Assembly: GCA_037043235.1 (NCBI GenBank)
Contig: JAWRVZ010000016.1
Coordinates: forward strand, 3,137,001 to 3,201,000
DNA length: 64,000 bases
DNA from: Rhodeus uyekii
Lineage: Eukaryota; Chordata; Actinopteri; Cypriniformes; Acheilognathidae
Direction of reading: 5' to 3'
This document shows, in pieces, positions 1-12,000 of this stretch (position 1 is its first letter; every line of letters begins with the position of its first letter). The position numbers and the translations under genes were made by a program. Below the pieces are notes generated by a model, which was not told the DNA's origin, made no database searches, and saw nothing but the letters and a program-made list of their open reading frames with translations.

Positions 1-69
1 GGTCTTAGTCTTCATGATGTAGCTGTAATCTTCCTTCATCTGTTCGAGCTGAGTGGCTTTCATGAAAAA
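1..69 (-). CDS. smc6: smc6 exon 8, cut by window edge
   Basis: After the acceptor (ggtag, AG at 70-71) the exon reads 23 codons, FFMKATQLEQMKEDYSYIMK then TKT, phase 0, to the window edge. It corresponds to the start of the first coiled-coil arm of SMC6. Confidence 0.92.
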
Positions 70-3000
70 CTACCAAAAAAAAGAACAATGCAAATGGCAT
101 GTTTGCATTTGTCTTAAGGGAAGCAAATGCACTCACAAACCTTGAGATAAGAGCATCCCGACATGCAACTATTCCGAGATACGAGCAAGCCTTTGAGCTA
201 ATTTTTGGCTTTGAGATACGAATAAATATTTGAGATACGAGCAGCTTACAGACGCCAACGCTAGGTGTTCCAGCACTTGGAGCAGCTTAAGCCGTCTCAT
301 TTATGGGGTAATTGCATACGATCTCCACTAGAGGCCACCTTGGATTTACAGGGTGGTTACCGGGGGCGACGAGTGATAAACGAGTATTAAGCTGGGAGCA
401 GCAGGAGTTATGAGTGTTCAATAATAATAAATATGAGGGTCTGAGGATATCTAATACACTACACGGGAAGAAACACTACACTTCCGCATTGTGTTTGCAT
501 TACCTACATTATCCCTTCCTCCCGTCTCCGCACATGCCGCCATTAGTCGCTACTCTATCGTCTGTCACGAAGGTAAGAAGTCATAATTAAAACTACATTT
601 ATTTTATAAATCACAGGAATACTTAAATACTTTAATTTTGTGTGTGTGTGTCTCTATAGCAATTAAAAACATGTTTTTCCATTGTTATTAGCACTAATAA
701 GGGAGTTTTTTAGAGGGACAGGAACGGATTAGTTTGTTATTTCTTGTGGGAAAAAATGATTTGAGATACGAGCAATTCGAGTTACGAGCTCCTCCCTGGA
801 ACGGATTACGCTCGTATCTCAAGGTATTACTGTATTAAGACTCACTTTGTATTTATCTTCCCCTCCTTTGGACTGTAGAAAATGTTTACTCATTTCCTGG
901 GTAAGGATGGAGACCGGATTGTCCACCTGAGGACAGAAGAACCGAAACAGATTACTTAAATAGTTCTGTGATAAAGCATTTTGAAATCTGTGAAGATCTT
1001 TAGCAATACCTGGATGTTAAAGTGATCCAAAATGGAGATCAGCTCTTCCTTTTTGGACGACACTAGCTGACCTAATTATAAAGGGAGGCAAATCATAAAT
1101 CAAATAGTCAGCCTTTTGAGCTAATTTATGTCATGCGGTAGAAGCTAAGCAAATCAGGCCCTTTCCCTCAAAACCCATGAACAAAACTTTGCAAGGTAAA
1201 ATAAGTATGAACCTACTACAGGTTCACTACAGAGTATAAACATGGTTCATACCAACTACAGTGTGTTTTTCTTTAGTAAATTACAGAGCATGACACCACT
1301 GAATTTGTTATGACTGACAATTTAGGTACTGCATATTCAATCTAAACTAACCTGTCAGTGGTGCTCGACTTGTTTAGATTAAATATGAAATTCCAACGCA
1401 GTGCATATGTTGTGCAAATGTTCTCATCTAACTCAACTGGCTGTCGATAACACATCAGGAAAGAATCAGATCCTGGCTTTAATTACACGTCCTTCAGCAA
1501 ATCTTCACTTTCCTTTGTCACGTCAGCACAGATGTGAAAAGTTCAGGGCTCCATTATTTGGAGAAAAAAAACTATTCAAATTGTGATTTTTCTGATAAAA
1601 AACAAAACAAAAACACTTTCTAAAATTTCAATTAAAAAGCTTCAAAATTGCAGTGCTGTTTAGAAGGGCTTGTTTTAATATATCACCATGGCTATAAAAT
1701 AATATTAACTCTTATATATAATATTAGTAGTAAATACAAATATATTAAAAATGTTACTTTTGTATTTACTCTTGAATTTATTTAACAGTACAAATGTAAG
1801 ATCACAACTCAAATATTTATGGTTGTCTAAATCTATTCATTTTAAATGTTAAACCATCAAGCTTTTATTTCAGTGGAAAACCAGGAGCAACAACAACCAA
1901 AACACAAAAAGATCAGTAGCTTACAGCTCACGCGTAGCGGAAAAGCAAAGACGGCTCAAATAACGAGCTCACATGCTCTGATAATAATAGTTATAGAAAT
2001 ATGGACAATATTAATATTTTTCTGTCCAATTTTGGTTTATTACTTTAAATAAAAATGCAGTTATTATTATTTTATACTGGAAAAGCAAAGTTTATTGCAG
2101 AAAAAAAAAATCAGATTCAATAAAATTCTTGAATTTAATTAAAAGCTCATAATACAATTATATAAAAAACTAAATAAAATAAGAAATAAAAAATAATTAA
2201 AATAAAGTAATTTTTGGAATTTTCATTTTGGTGCATCCCAAATAAATTCCTCTGAAATTAGCTCTAAATTAACATGCTATCACACAGCCCTAGTTTACAT
2301 AACCAAAATTGTAAGCATACCTGTTTTACTTCTTAGTTTATAAGACCGCAGTCCTTCTCTGGAGATACGAAGATCTACGATAATGGACCTGCCAAAAACC
2401 TCTGGTTTGTACGCATCACGTCCCCTGTTCCTCATAGTGATGGACACGTCTGCAGAGCTGAGCATTAAAGACACACAAACACCGTAAGAGACTATACACT
2501 TTTTACTTGATTGAAGCGTGCTTTATGCAATATTCCAATTTTGCGCTTGCGTTAAATTCGCAACTTTTGATGGAAACGCATCTTGTGATTGCATGCATAA
2601 AAAACAGGTTAAGTGTGCTGTACCTCTCTCCTTCTTTAACAAAGCCTTTGACCGAGGAGCCTCTGTTGGTGGCGAGAGCTTTACCGCCCAGGGCCACAAT
2701 CAGAGCCGTCAGCACGGCACTCTTCCCACCTATCACACAAACGCACATCAAGCTTTTACAAAAATCGTAATAGGTTGTTTTATTACTGCCACTGATAAGC
2801 ATTTAAAAATATATGATTCTGCAATCTCTCTTCACATTTGGCGAAACTGTAGTAAGCTTTTCTTCCCCTTGCCAGAGATTAAAAACATTCATTTTAAAAA
2901 AAAAAAGAAGAAAAAAAGTAGTCAGTTGATTAAGGCTCAAGCTTGAGACCTCTTATAATGAATGCCAGACACATTCTTGAGAGCCACATTTCACACTTAA

Positions 3001-6000
3001 AGAGCTGCTCTGTTTCACACTCAGGGGTCTGTGGCCCCCTAGTGGTCTGGATCTGGGAATTTGAATAATCATCACTTACTCCCCTCATGTTGTTCTAAAT
3101 ATGAATTTCTTTCTTTTGTGGAACTTAAAAGAAGATATTTGGAGGAAAGTGGGTAATCAAACTGTTTCTTGCCTCCATTGAATTCCATAGTTTTTGATAC
3201 CATGGATGTCAATGGGAACCAGCAGCTCTCTGGTTACCCACCTTCTTCAAAACATCTTCTGTTGAACAGAAGAAAGAAATTCACAGGTTTAGAACAACAT
3301 GAGGATGAGAAAATGATGACAGAATGTTCATTTGTGGGTGAACCATCCCTTTAGAACCATTTTTAAATTGCTTTAAATTAATTTGGTTACACTGCGTTAC
3401 AGCTCAAAGTGTTCAATAACTAGAGGCTACATTTTAGATTGAAAAAAGAGAGTAAACAACATGTATGATCCTTAATTTTCAACATCAGATGAGTTCAATG
3501 AGTTTATTCAGAGAAAAACTCCCCAGACTGATTTTAGCAGTCAGGGTTTTTTGGGGGGGGTTTTCATTACAAGAACAGACTTATAATGTAGGCATGTATG
3601 CGGTATATATATTTTCATGTCATATCAGCAGTTGAGGTTATTTCATTAAATATGCTGTAGATTTTGCACCAGTTACATAGAAGTTGTATAAATACACTAA
3701 AAAAACTAAAACAAATTTAAATGACAAAGATTAAATTTACATATAGAAGTAAAACAGACAGACATTCTAAAACATTTTCTGGAAGCATCTTAATGATCAA
3801 GTCCTTGCAAGATCTAAAACAGGGGTGGCCAACCTGTTCAGCATGATGAGCCACAAAATAAAGCTCATGACTGCGGAGAGCCGCATAAAAGATTGTTGTC
3901 GGGGTTAATCAGCACAATGCTTTTTCCCGACATATGTCGGGAAAAAGTGTAAAAGTGCTTTATACACTTGACATATCACACTCGTGAGCTATACGACGAT
4001 GCAAAACAAATGCGTCTGCAGATTATATATGCGGGGAAAAAACTATATATCATCTCATTGACGGTGACCAAAAGAAGAAAAAGTATGCAGCGAATAAGGT
4101 TTTGTAATGTAGTGATCGGTTGGAAAACGTCTCCGGTTACTATCGTAACCTCGGTTACTTTTCCATATTCCGTTTAGAGAAGTGTGAAGGAAATATTCTA
4201 ACTCGGTTATGCTATTTAAACCATCTGTCTGCCAGATCCGCATCGATTGGCCAGTTGTCAACTGGCGTTATCCTATAAGGTTTCCGAAATGACGTGAAGG
4301 GGAGGAGTTCCCAAATGCATTTCATGGCAACATCTCATTCCCGCTCTAGAAAGGGAACGCGCTTCTGCGCGTCTCTATTTGAATTCGGTAAAAACATAAT
4401 GTCCACGTAAGCAGCGGCTGATCTTGGTAGGATACACCTCCCTTTTTTAGTTTTTTCCGTAGACAAAAAGGTCCCCGCGGGCCGGATGAGAGGGCTTTGC
4501 GGGTCGCATCCGCCCGCGGGCCGTAGTTTGGGGACCTCTGATTTGGAGACTGAAGAGCCACAAAAGAGAAGTTGGCCACCCCTGATCTAACTAAATAAAA
4601 TCATAGTCTACTTATATTAAAAGCAGAGCAGCCCAAAAAGATACACTGTGTTTTTGCTGAAAGGAGAAGATCCATTCAATTAGTTTAATTTGAAAGACGT
4701 CTTTCTTATCACAATCAGGTACTAAGGGTGCTTTCACACTCGATTGCCTGGTCCAAACCGAAGTTTGAGTGTTCAAACAATATATTTGAGTCCAAACCGT
4801 GATGCGCTTGCCTTGGCAAAAATGCATATTGTTGCTCACCTCAATTTAATAGTTTTATTAACCGTAACTGCAAATATATCACCTCAATTTAATAGTTTTA
4901 TTAACCGTAACTGCAAATATACTGCACATTTTCGAATGCTGAAAGTGAGCAGATATTAGATACACAGATCTCTGCTCGCAGTGCCTCAGTCACGCTAGTC
5001 AGGAAAGTGAGTTAACGGCATTATTAGTGCTCCACTTTCGTGATTCAGCTCGACTGTGTTCATGTCAGTAGTGAACCGTAATCGAGTTCCCATGAACCGT
5101 AACCCAGACCACCCTTTTTAAGCGGACTCTGGAGTGGCATCAAGTTGGGAAAACAACGTTCGCATCATCTAAACCAGTGGTCCCCAACCTTTTTTGTGCC
5201 GCGGACCGGTAAACGTGTGATAATTTAGCTGCGAACCGGGGGTTGGGGACCACTGATCTAAACGAACCGAAATCTGATGTCAGACAAACCCATGAGCGCA
5301 CCAAAAGTGCTAGTGTGAAAACACCCTAAAATATCCAGCAACTTCATGTCATTCTAAACCCGCAAGACTTTAGATATTCATTTGTTTTTTTAATGAAACC
5401 TGATTCTTGTCACTCAAAGAACCAGTTAGGTTTGTTCTCACAGATCAAGCAAGTAGGGTTGAGTTTCTGTTTACCGCACTAAACTATACCTGTGCATCAT
5501 ATAAAGCAACTTCAGAAGACTAGGATTAAACCGATTCATATGGATTTAATTTAGGATCTCTTTATGAACCTTTTGAGGCGTTTGAAGAGAACAGGCTTTC
5601 TTTTTTTATTTTTTTTTTTTTTTTATCTCTCCAGTTTCATTTTATCTTAAACGGTTAGAACACCCCCCCCCCCCCCCCCCCCCAAAGAAAACAACAACCA
5701 CATCAACAACAACAGCAAAAATGATAATAATTAAAATAAAATGAAAATAAAAAAAAATAAAAAAATAAAAATATATTATTCACAATTATATTTAATCACA
5801 TTCTGGGAGAACACCTTCCCTTTTTCTTTTCTTTTCCCCCTCTTCTCCCTTCCTCTATCCTCCATTTAGTATGTTACATAATTATTTCCACCATTGTTGA
5901 TCAGGCTACTCAATTCCTACCCCATGGAGGTAGCTGCACACTGATTTGATTAAACCCCCCCTTCCCCTAGGAAAAAAGAAAAGAATATAAAATAAAAAGG

Positions 6001-9000
6001 TACCTCATACTTCAGGCAATACTTTAAGATTCTCAAAATATGTCACAAAAGGCTGCCATTTTGAGTAAAATTTCTGAACTGACCCTTTCAACGTAAATTT
6101 AACTTTTTCTAGTTTAAGAAAATATAAAACATCCCTTAACCATTCGGCCACCGCTGGTGGAGTAGCGGATGTCCAAACTAATAAGATTCTACGACGGGCT
6201 AGAAGTGATGTAAAAGCAATGATGTCCGATTGATCCTGGGTTAAGGTTAAGCTCTCATCTGAAATTCCAAATATTGCAATTAGCGGGCAGGGGTTAATTT
6301 TAATTTTTGTGACTTCGGATAAAGTTTGAAAAACAGATGACCAGTATTGATTTAGATGAGGGCACAACCAAAAACTGTGTGTTAAATCAGCTGGAGAGAG
6401 GGAGCATCTGTTACAACTCCCATCCGTTCCTGGGTATATAGCTGCTAACCTGGCCCTACTGAAATGAGCCCTATGCACCACTTTAAACTGAATGAGTCCC
6501 AAGCGTGCACAGGATGAAGAAGAGTTAATCCTTTGTAGTGCCTCTTCCCAGTTTCTCTCTGACAGCTCAACCATCAACTCGCCTTCCCAGCCGTTCTTAA
6601 TTTTTGAAAGGTCATGACTTTCAAGAGACATTAGCTGAGAATATAGCCGTGATATCAGTCCTTTTTTCGGACGGAAAAGGGTCATTTCCTCCCATGCTGC
6701 TTCAATAGGGAGGACCGGGAAAGAGGGGAACAGTGCTTTAACACAGTGGCGTATTTGGAGATATCTAAAAAAGTTATTGCGTGAAAGATCATATTTCTGG
6801 CATATATTGTCAAAACTATCGAACCCTTCTTCACAGTACAAGCTCTTAAAACAGGAAAGCTGCTTCCTGTCCCACTGAGTGAATGTTGAGTCAAGAGAGG
6901 AGGCTGGAAATAGATGATTCTTACAGATAGGGCCTAGGGGGGAGGGAAAGGTGAATTTATAATGGTTTCGGAACTGGGCCCAGATTTTAAGGGTGGACAG
7001 TACTATGGGATTAGAGGTAAACTTGGACCACTTTGTGGGCAGGGAGGAGTACACCAAAGCAGGGAGGGACGACGAGTGACAAGAGTGCGCCTCAAGCGTA
7101 CACCAGTCGGCGTCTGGCACATGGAGCCAAAATAAAATTTTCTGCAGGTTAGCTGCCCAATAGTAGTGAATAAAACTGGGGAGAGCTAGTCCCCCCACAT
7201 CGCGACCCCTCTGAAGTAAGCGTTTGTTAACTCTTGGAACTTTATTCTTCCAGATGAAGGAGGTAATGGATGTATTAACTGCTTTAAAAAATGATTTTGT
7301 CAGGAATAACGGTAGACATTGAAACAAATACAGGTACTTTGGGAGTACGTTCATCTTCACTGATTGTACCCTCCCTGCTATAGTCAGAGGCAAACTGCTC
7401 CACCTTTGAAAGTCAGCTTTCATTTGGTTAACTAGAGGTGTAAAATTAGCCCCCAGAAGAGAGGTGAAGGAACGCGTAATGTTTATTCCAAGATATTTGA
7501 AACCAGAGTATGTTAAGTGGAAGGGGACTGCTTCTTGTTTAATTTGCCTTGCTGAATCATTAATGGGAAAACATTCACTTTTCTGGTAATTAAGTTTGTA
7601 GCCAGAAAAAGACCCAAAATTGTTCAGTAGTGATACAATCTCAGGGACGCTGGTTTCTAAATTGCTTATATAAATCAAGAGATCGTCCGCATACAGTGAG
7701 ACGCGATGCTCCTCAGTCCCGCGCCTAATCCCCCGTAACACAGATGACGACTTTAAAGCAAGCGAAAGAGGTTCGATTGCCACTGCAAATAGTAGCGGGG
7801 ATAGAGGACATCCTTGACGTGTCCCACGTGACAAGGGGAAAAAATTGGAAAGGGATTGGTTAGTTTGAATACATGCCTGTGGGGACGAATAAAGCAGACG
7901 AATCCATGCCAAAAACACGTCCCCGAACCCAAACCTTTCTAATACAGAAAACAAGTACTTCCATTCTACCCGATCAAAGGCTTTCTCTGCATCCAGAGAA
8001 ATTACAGCTTCTGCAGTCGAAGACGGACCGGGGGAGTAGATCACATTAGCAAGCCGTCGAATATTTGAAAAAGAGTGACGACCCTTTATAAAACCAGTCT
8101 GGTCCTCAGAGATGACTTTAGGGAGAACGGATTCTAAACGATGTGCCATCACCTTGGCTAAAATTTTTATGTCAACGTTTAGGAGGGAAATAGGCCGGTA
8201 AGAGCCACTGTTGGTAGGGTCCTTATCCTTTTTGAGGAGTAGTGTAATCTTAGCTTGTGTGAGGGTTGGGGGCAAGTAACCGTTTCCCAATGATTCATTA
8301 AATACTTCTAGCATAAGAGGAACAAGTTTATCTTTAAATTTTTTAAAAAATTCGGGAGGATAACCGTCAGGTCCTGGCGATTTCCCAGTTCGCATGTCTC
8401 CGATGGCGGTAGTGATCTCTAACTGTGTGAGAGGTCGCTCTAACTCTTCCCTGTCTCCCGGCTCAATAGTAGGCAATTCTAAATTATCTAAGAAACTGTT
8501 CATATTCGTAACATCTGATGGGAATTCAGACGTGTAAAGTGTAGAGTAAAATGTAGCAAAAGTATTATTGATTTCCTTTGGGTTGGTGACTATATTTTGA
8601 TCTTGATCTCTCACTTGGGGTATGAGCCGTGAAGCAGCCTGACGTTTCAGCTGATGAGCTAGCAATCGACTAGCTTTTTCACCATACTCGTAGTAAGTGC
8701 TCCGGGTCCTCGTTAATAAGTATTCAGCTTGGTTGGTGGATAGAAGATTAAGCTTAGACTGTAAAGCTATCCGTTCTTTATATAATTCTGGGGAGGGGCT
8801 TTCCGAATATTTGCGGTCTAACTTAAAAATTAAATCAGTCAGGTCTTCTATTTGTTTGCGACGCTCCCTATTGACATGTGCTACGTAGGAGATAATTTGT
8901 CCCCTTAAGTACGCTTTTAAGGTTTCCCAAAGTAGGGAATATGATATACCTTCCTTCTTGTTTACTTCTAGAAAAGTATCTATATTAGTAGACACATGTT

Positions 9001-12000
9001 CGCAAAATTTCTCATTTGAAAGCAGCAGGGAATTAAGTCTCCAGAAGGATTGTTCTCTAACATTCAGAGTGAAACAAAGGTCTAAGATAAGTGGTGCATG
9101 ATCTGAAATTATGATGGACAAATATTCAACCGATTTCACTGCAGGTACAAAAAAGCTATCTATAAAAAAGTAATCTATTCTTGAGAAAGACTGGTGGACA
9201 TGAGAAAAGAAAGAGAATTGTTTGGAGGTTGGATTTTGAAACCTCCATGGGTCTTGGCAGCCATTTAGTCTCATAAAGTCTGAGAAGACCCTTGACATTG
9301 CAGATGGAGAGGTAGATTTAGGGCTAGATTTATCAAGCAAGGGGTCCATTGTACAATTAAGATCGCCTGCAAGGATCAATCTATGTGTATCTAAATTAGG
9401 GAGAGATGACAGAAGCTTATTGGCAAATTCAGTATCGTCCCAGTTAGGGGCATACACATTTACTAAGAGAACTGGTGTTTGAAATAGGAGGCCTGAGACA
9501 ATGACATATCGACCATTGGGGTCTGTTATTATTGCATTTAGTGAAAACTGAATTCGTTTATTAATCAAAATTGCCACCCCTCGTGATCTACTATTAAATT
9601 TGGAATGGAAGATATGATTAACCCATGCTTTACGGAGTCTGTTGTGATCTTCTAACCGTAAATGTGTCTCCTGTAGAAACAAAACATCAGTTTTCAGTTG
9701 TTTAAGATGGGAAAAAACCCTAGTACGTTTCACAGGACCATTTAACCCTTTAACATTCCAGGACAGAAACCTAACTGGAGCTCCCCCTACTGGATTTATA
9801 CCCCCTGCATTATTTATCATAGAAGACGTCTAAGATGTTTATCATGTAAACAGAATGTTCCCCATTTCTCATTAAACTTAAGTTGGAATAATAATAAAAA
9901 GAAAAAGAAAAGTAAAAAAAGAAAAAGAATGAAAAAACCCCTGAACACCCCAAACCTAGATTTTCTTCCCCAAACGAAGAAAACCGCAGGAATTCCCAAA
10001 TGAATAACTTCCAAGAAATCCAGCGTAGTCTATAACTCCTATCCTAACCTGAGAGTGGCTCCTCTCTCAGTGAGTGTTTTGTGTTCTACCTATATACAAT
10101 TATCTATTTGGCACATCTTAATAAAACTGAAAACAGGGACCAAGCTAAGTCAACAAATAATATTGAAAATATAAAATATCCTTAATCTGCATCAGAAAAC
10201 CACATTAATGCAAATATCACAGCGTAAGCTTGAAGTTTACTTGAGAAGAAAAAAAAATATCTCTTGTTATTTCCCGTTTATATAGTCAAGCAAACAAATA
10301 GTCCCAAAATCAAAGTGTCTGAGCCGAAAGCTTACTTTCACCTTCTCATATAGTTTGTGCTCCAGCATACCGGTAATTTACTCTCCCCAATGAAGATCGT
10401 AAAACTCTCTGGCCTTCTCCGGAGTCTCGAAGAACCGCGTCTGCCCGTCGTGAAGGACGCGAAGCCGGGCGGGATAGATGAGAGCGAACCTGACATTCTT
10501 CTTGTACAGGAGGGATTTCACTTCTTTAAAGGCGGCTTGTTTCTTCCCAAGTTCCGCGCTGACATCCTCGTGGAAAAATACCTTATGGCCCCTAAATAAC
10601 AGCTGCTCTCGTTTCCTCGTTATTATGCGATGTTTGTTTTGGAAGGCGTGGAAGAGAACCAGGAATATCCTCGGCCGTTTGGAGCCGGCGCCGGAATCGG
10701 CGGTCGGCGCGGGTCCCACTCGGTGTGCACGGGAGATAATGAGGGGGTGCGGAAAGAAGTCTTTACCCAGCACTTCCTCGAAAAAATCAGTCATGAACTT
10801 GATTGTGTCTGGCCCCTCCATATGCTCCGGGATACCGACGACTCGCAGATTGGACCTACGGGAGCGATTTTCCAGATCATCCACTTTGTTTTTCAGCCTC
10901 TGGTTCTCAGCTAGAAGTGCGGTGCATGTCGTTTCGACAGCCTCGATCCTGTCGCTGTGGCCGTTTAGCCCTTCCTCCATCTCACGAATGCGTTCTTCGT
11001 GTGAGTCAAGAGACGATTTTACCAGTTCCAGGGATGCTGAAATTGGTGCCAGTGCCTCGCCGAGTGCTTTTTTCAGGAGGGAGTCCGTTTGCTGTGCGAG
11101 GTCCGACAGAAGCAACGTGTGTAACTTCGCAAGATCAGCAGGTAACTCCGAGCTTGGCCTTGCTTGTGAAGCGTTAGCGTTAGCCATGCTGTCTTCACTT
11201 GTGGTATCTTCGTCCATTTCAGTCGTTTTTTGCCGTCGATCACGTCTTTTTGGACTCATTTACTCGTGTAAAGTTGAGTCTTAATGTACACGTAATAAAC
11301 TCAAAGGGTGCCAAACTTTATGCCAAAAAAAAGAGGTAGAAAATAAAATGTTTTCGAGCCACTTCTCACACGTCTGCCCGCTACATGCTCAAACCGGAAG
11401 TCTCTCGAGAACAGGCTTTCAATTGATTTGGGACAACGATTAGTCAGATTCCATTAAAATATCTTAATTTTGTGTTTCGAGATGAATGACATTGTTTCCT
11501 ACGACAAAGTTGACGTTTGGACCAAACGTAAAGGGACCGAGAAACGAATGACACATGAAGTTCTTTAGAGTGATGCTTTCTATGATGCCCACCTCACCCG
11601 TGACCTGAAAACACACACACGACATTTTTACACTTACATTTATGCAATTTGGCAGACGCTTTTATCCAAAGTGACTTACATTGCATTCAAGAAACATTTA
11701 CATAATAATCAGTTGCTTTCATTGGGAATCAAACCCATTACCTTGGCGTTGCAAGCGCCAGACTCTACTGTTTGAGCTACAGGAAAGCCACATGAATTTA
11801 TGTGTAAGCAAAGTCTACAGCCACTCTGATCATTAGCACACACTCTCTTATTAGGCCAATAAAGTGCATGTAGGGTATTTTACAGGTCAAAAAAATAATA
11901 TCCAGTTAAGACATTTGTACTGAGCTGAGAAAGTCTTACACTCTCTGATGAGTTTGTAGCATCTCCTGAACTGAAGCAGAAGGTTCCCTCCTCCTCCTCC

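Larger units (their letters stand above)
5601..11406 (-). mobile_element. full-length L1 retrotransposon, both ORFs open
   Basis: The element lies in smc6 intron 3 in the same orientation as the gene. It is bounded by an exact 14-bp duplication gagaacaggctttc (5587-5600 and 11407-11420) with an A-rich tail (T-run on plus, 5601-5624) at the 3' end. Order: 5'UTR about 147 bp, ORF1, about 557 bp spacer, ORF2, about 400 bp 3'UTR with a purine tract and a G21 run. Uninterrupted ORFs and an exact TSD indicate a recent insertion. Confidence 0.93.

Noticed and set aside
10478..11284. 268-codon plus-strand ORF opposite L1 ORF1
   Set aside because: It mirrors the ORF1 codon pattern on the opposite strand, lacks any domain and crosses the ORF1 start; it is an antisense shadow.
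11700..11788. tRNA-like sequence with box A and box B
   Set aside because: It has a SINE tail and does not fold as a complete tRNA; it is a SINE head. The same holds near 57900-57980.
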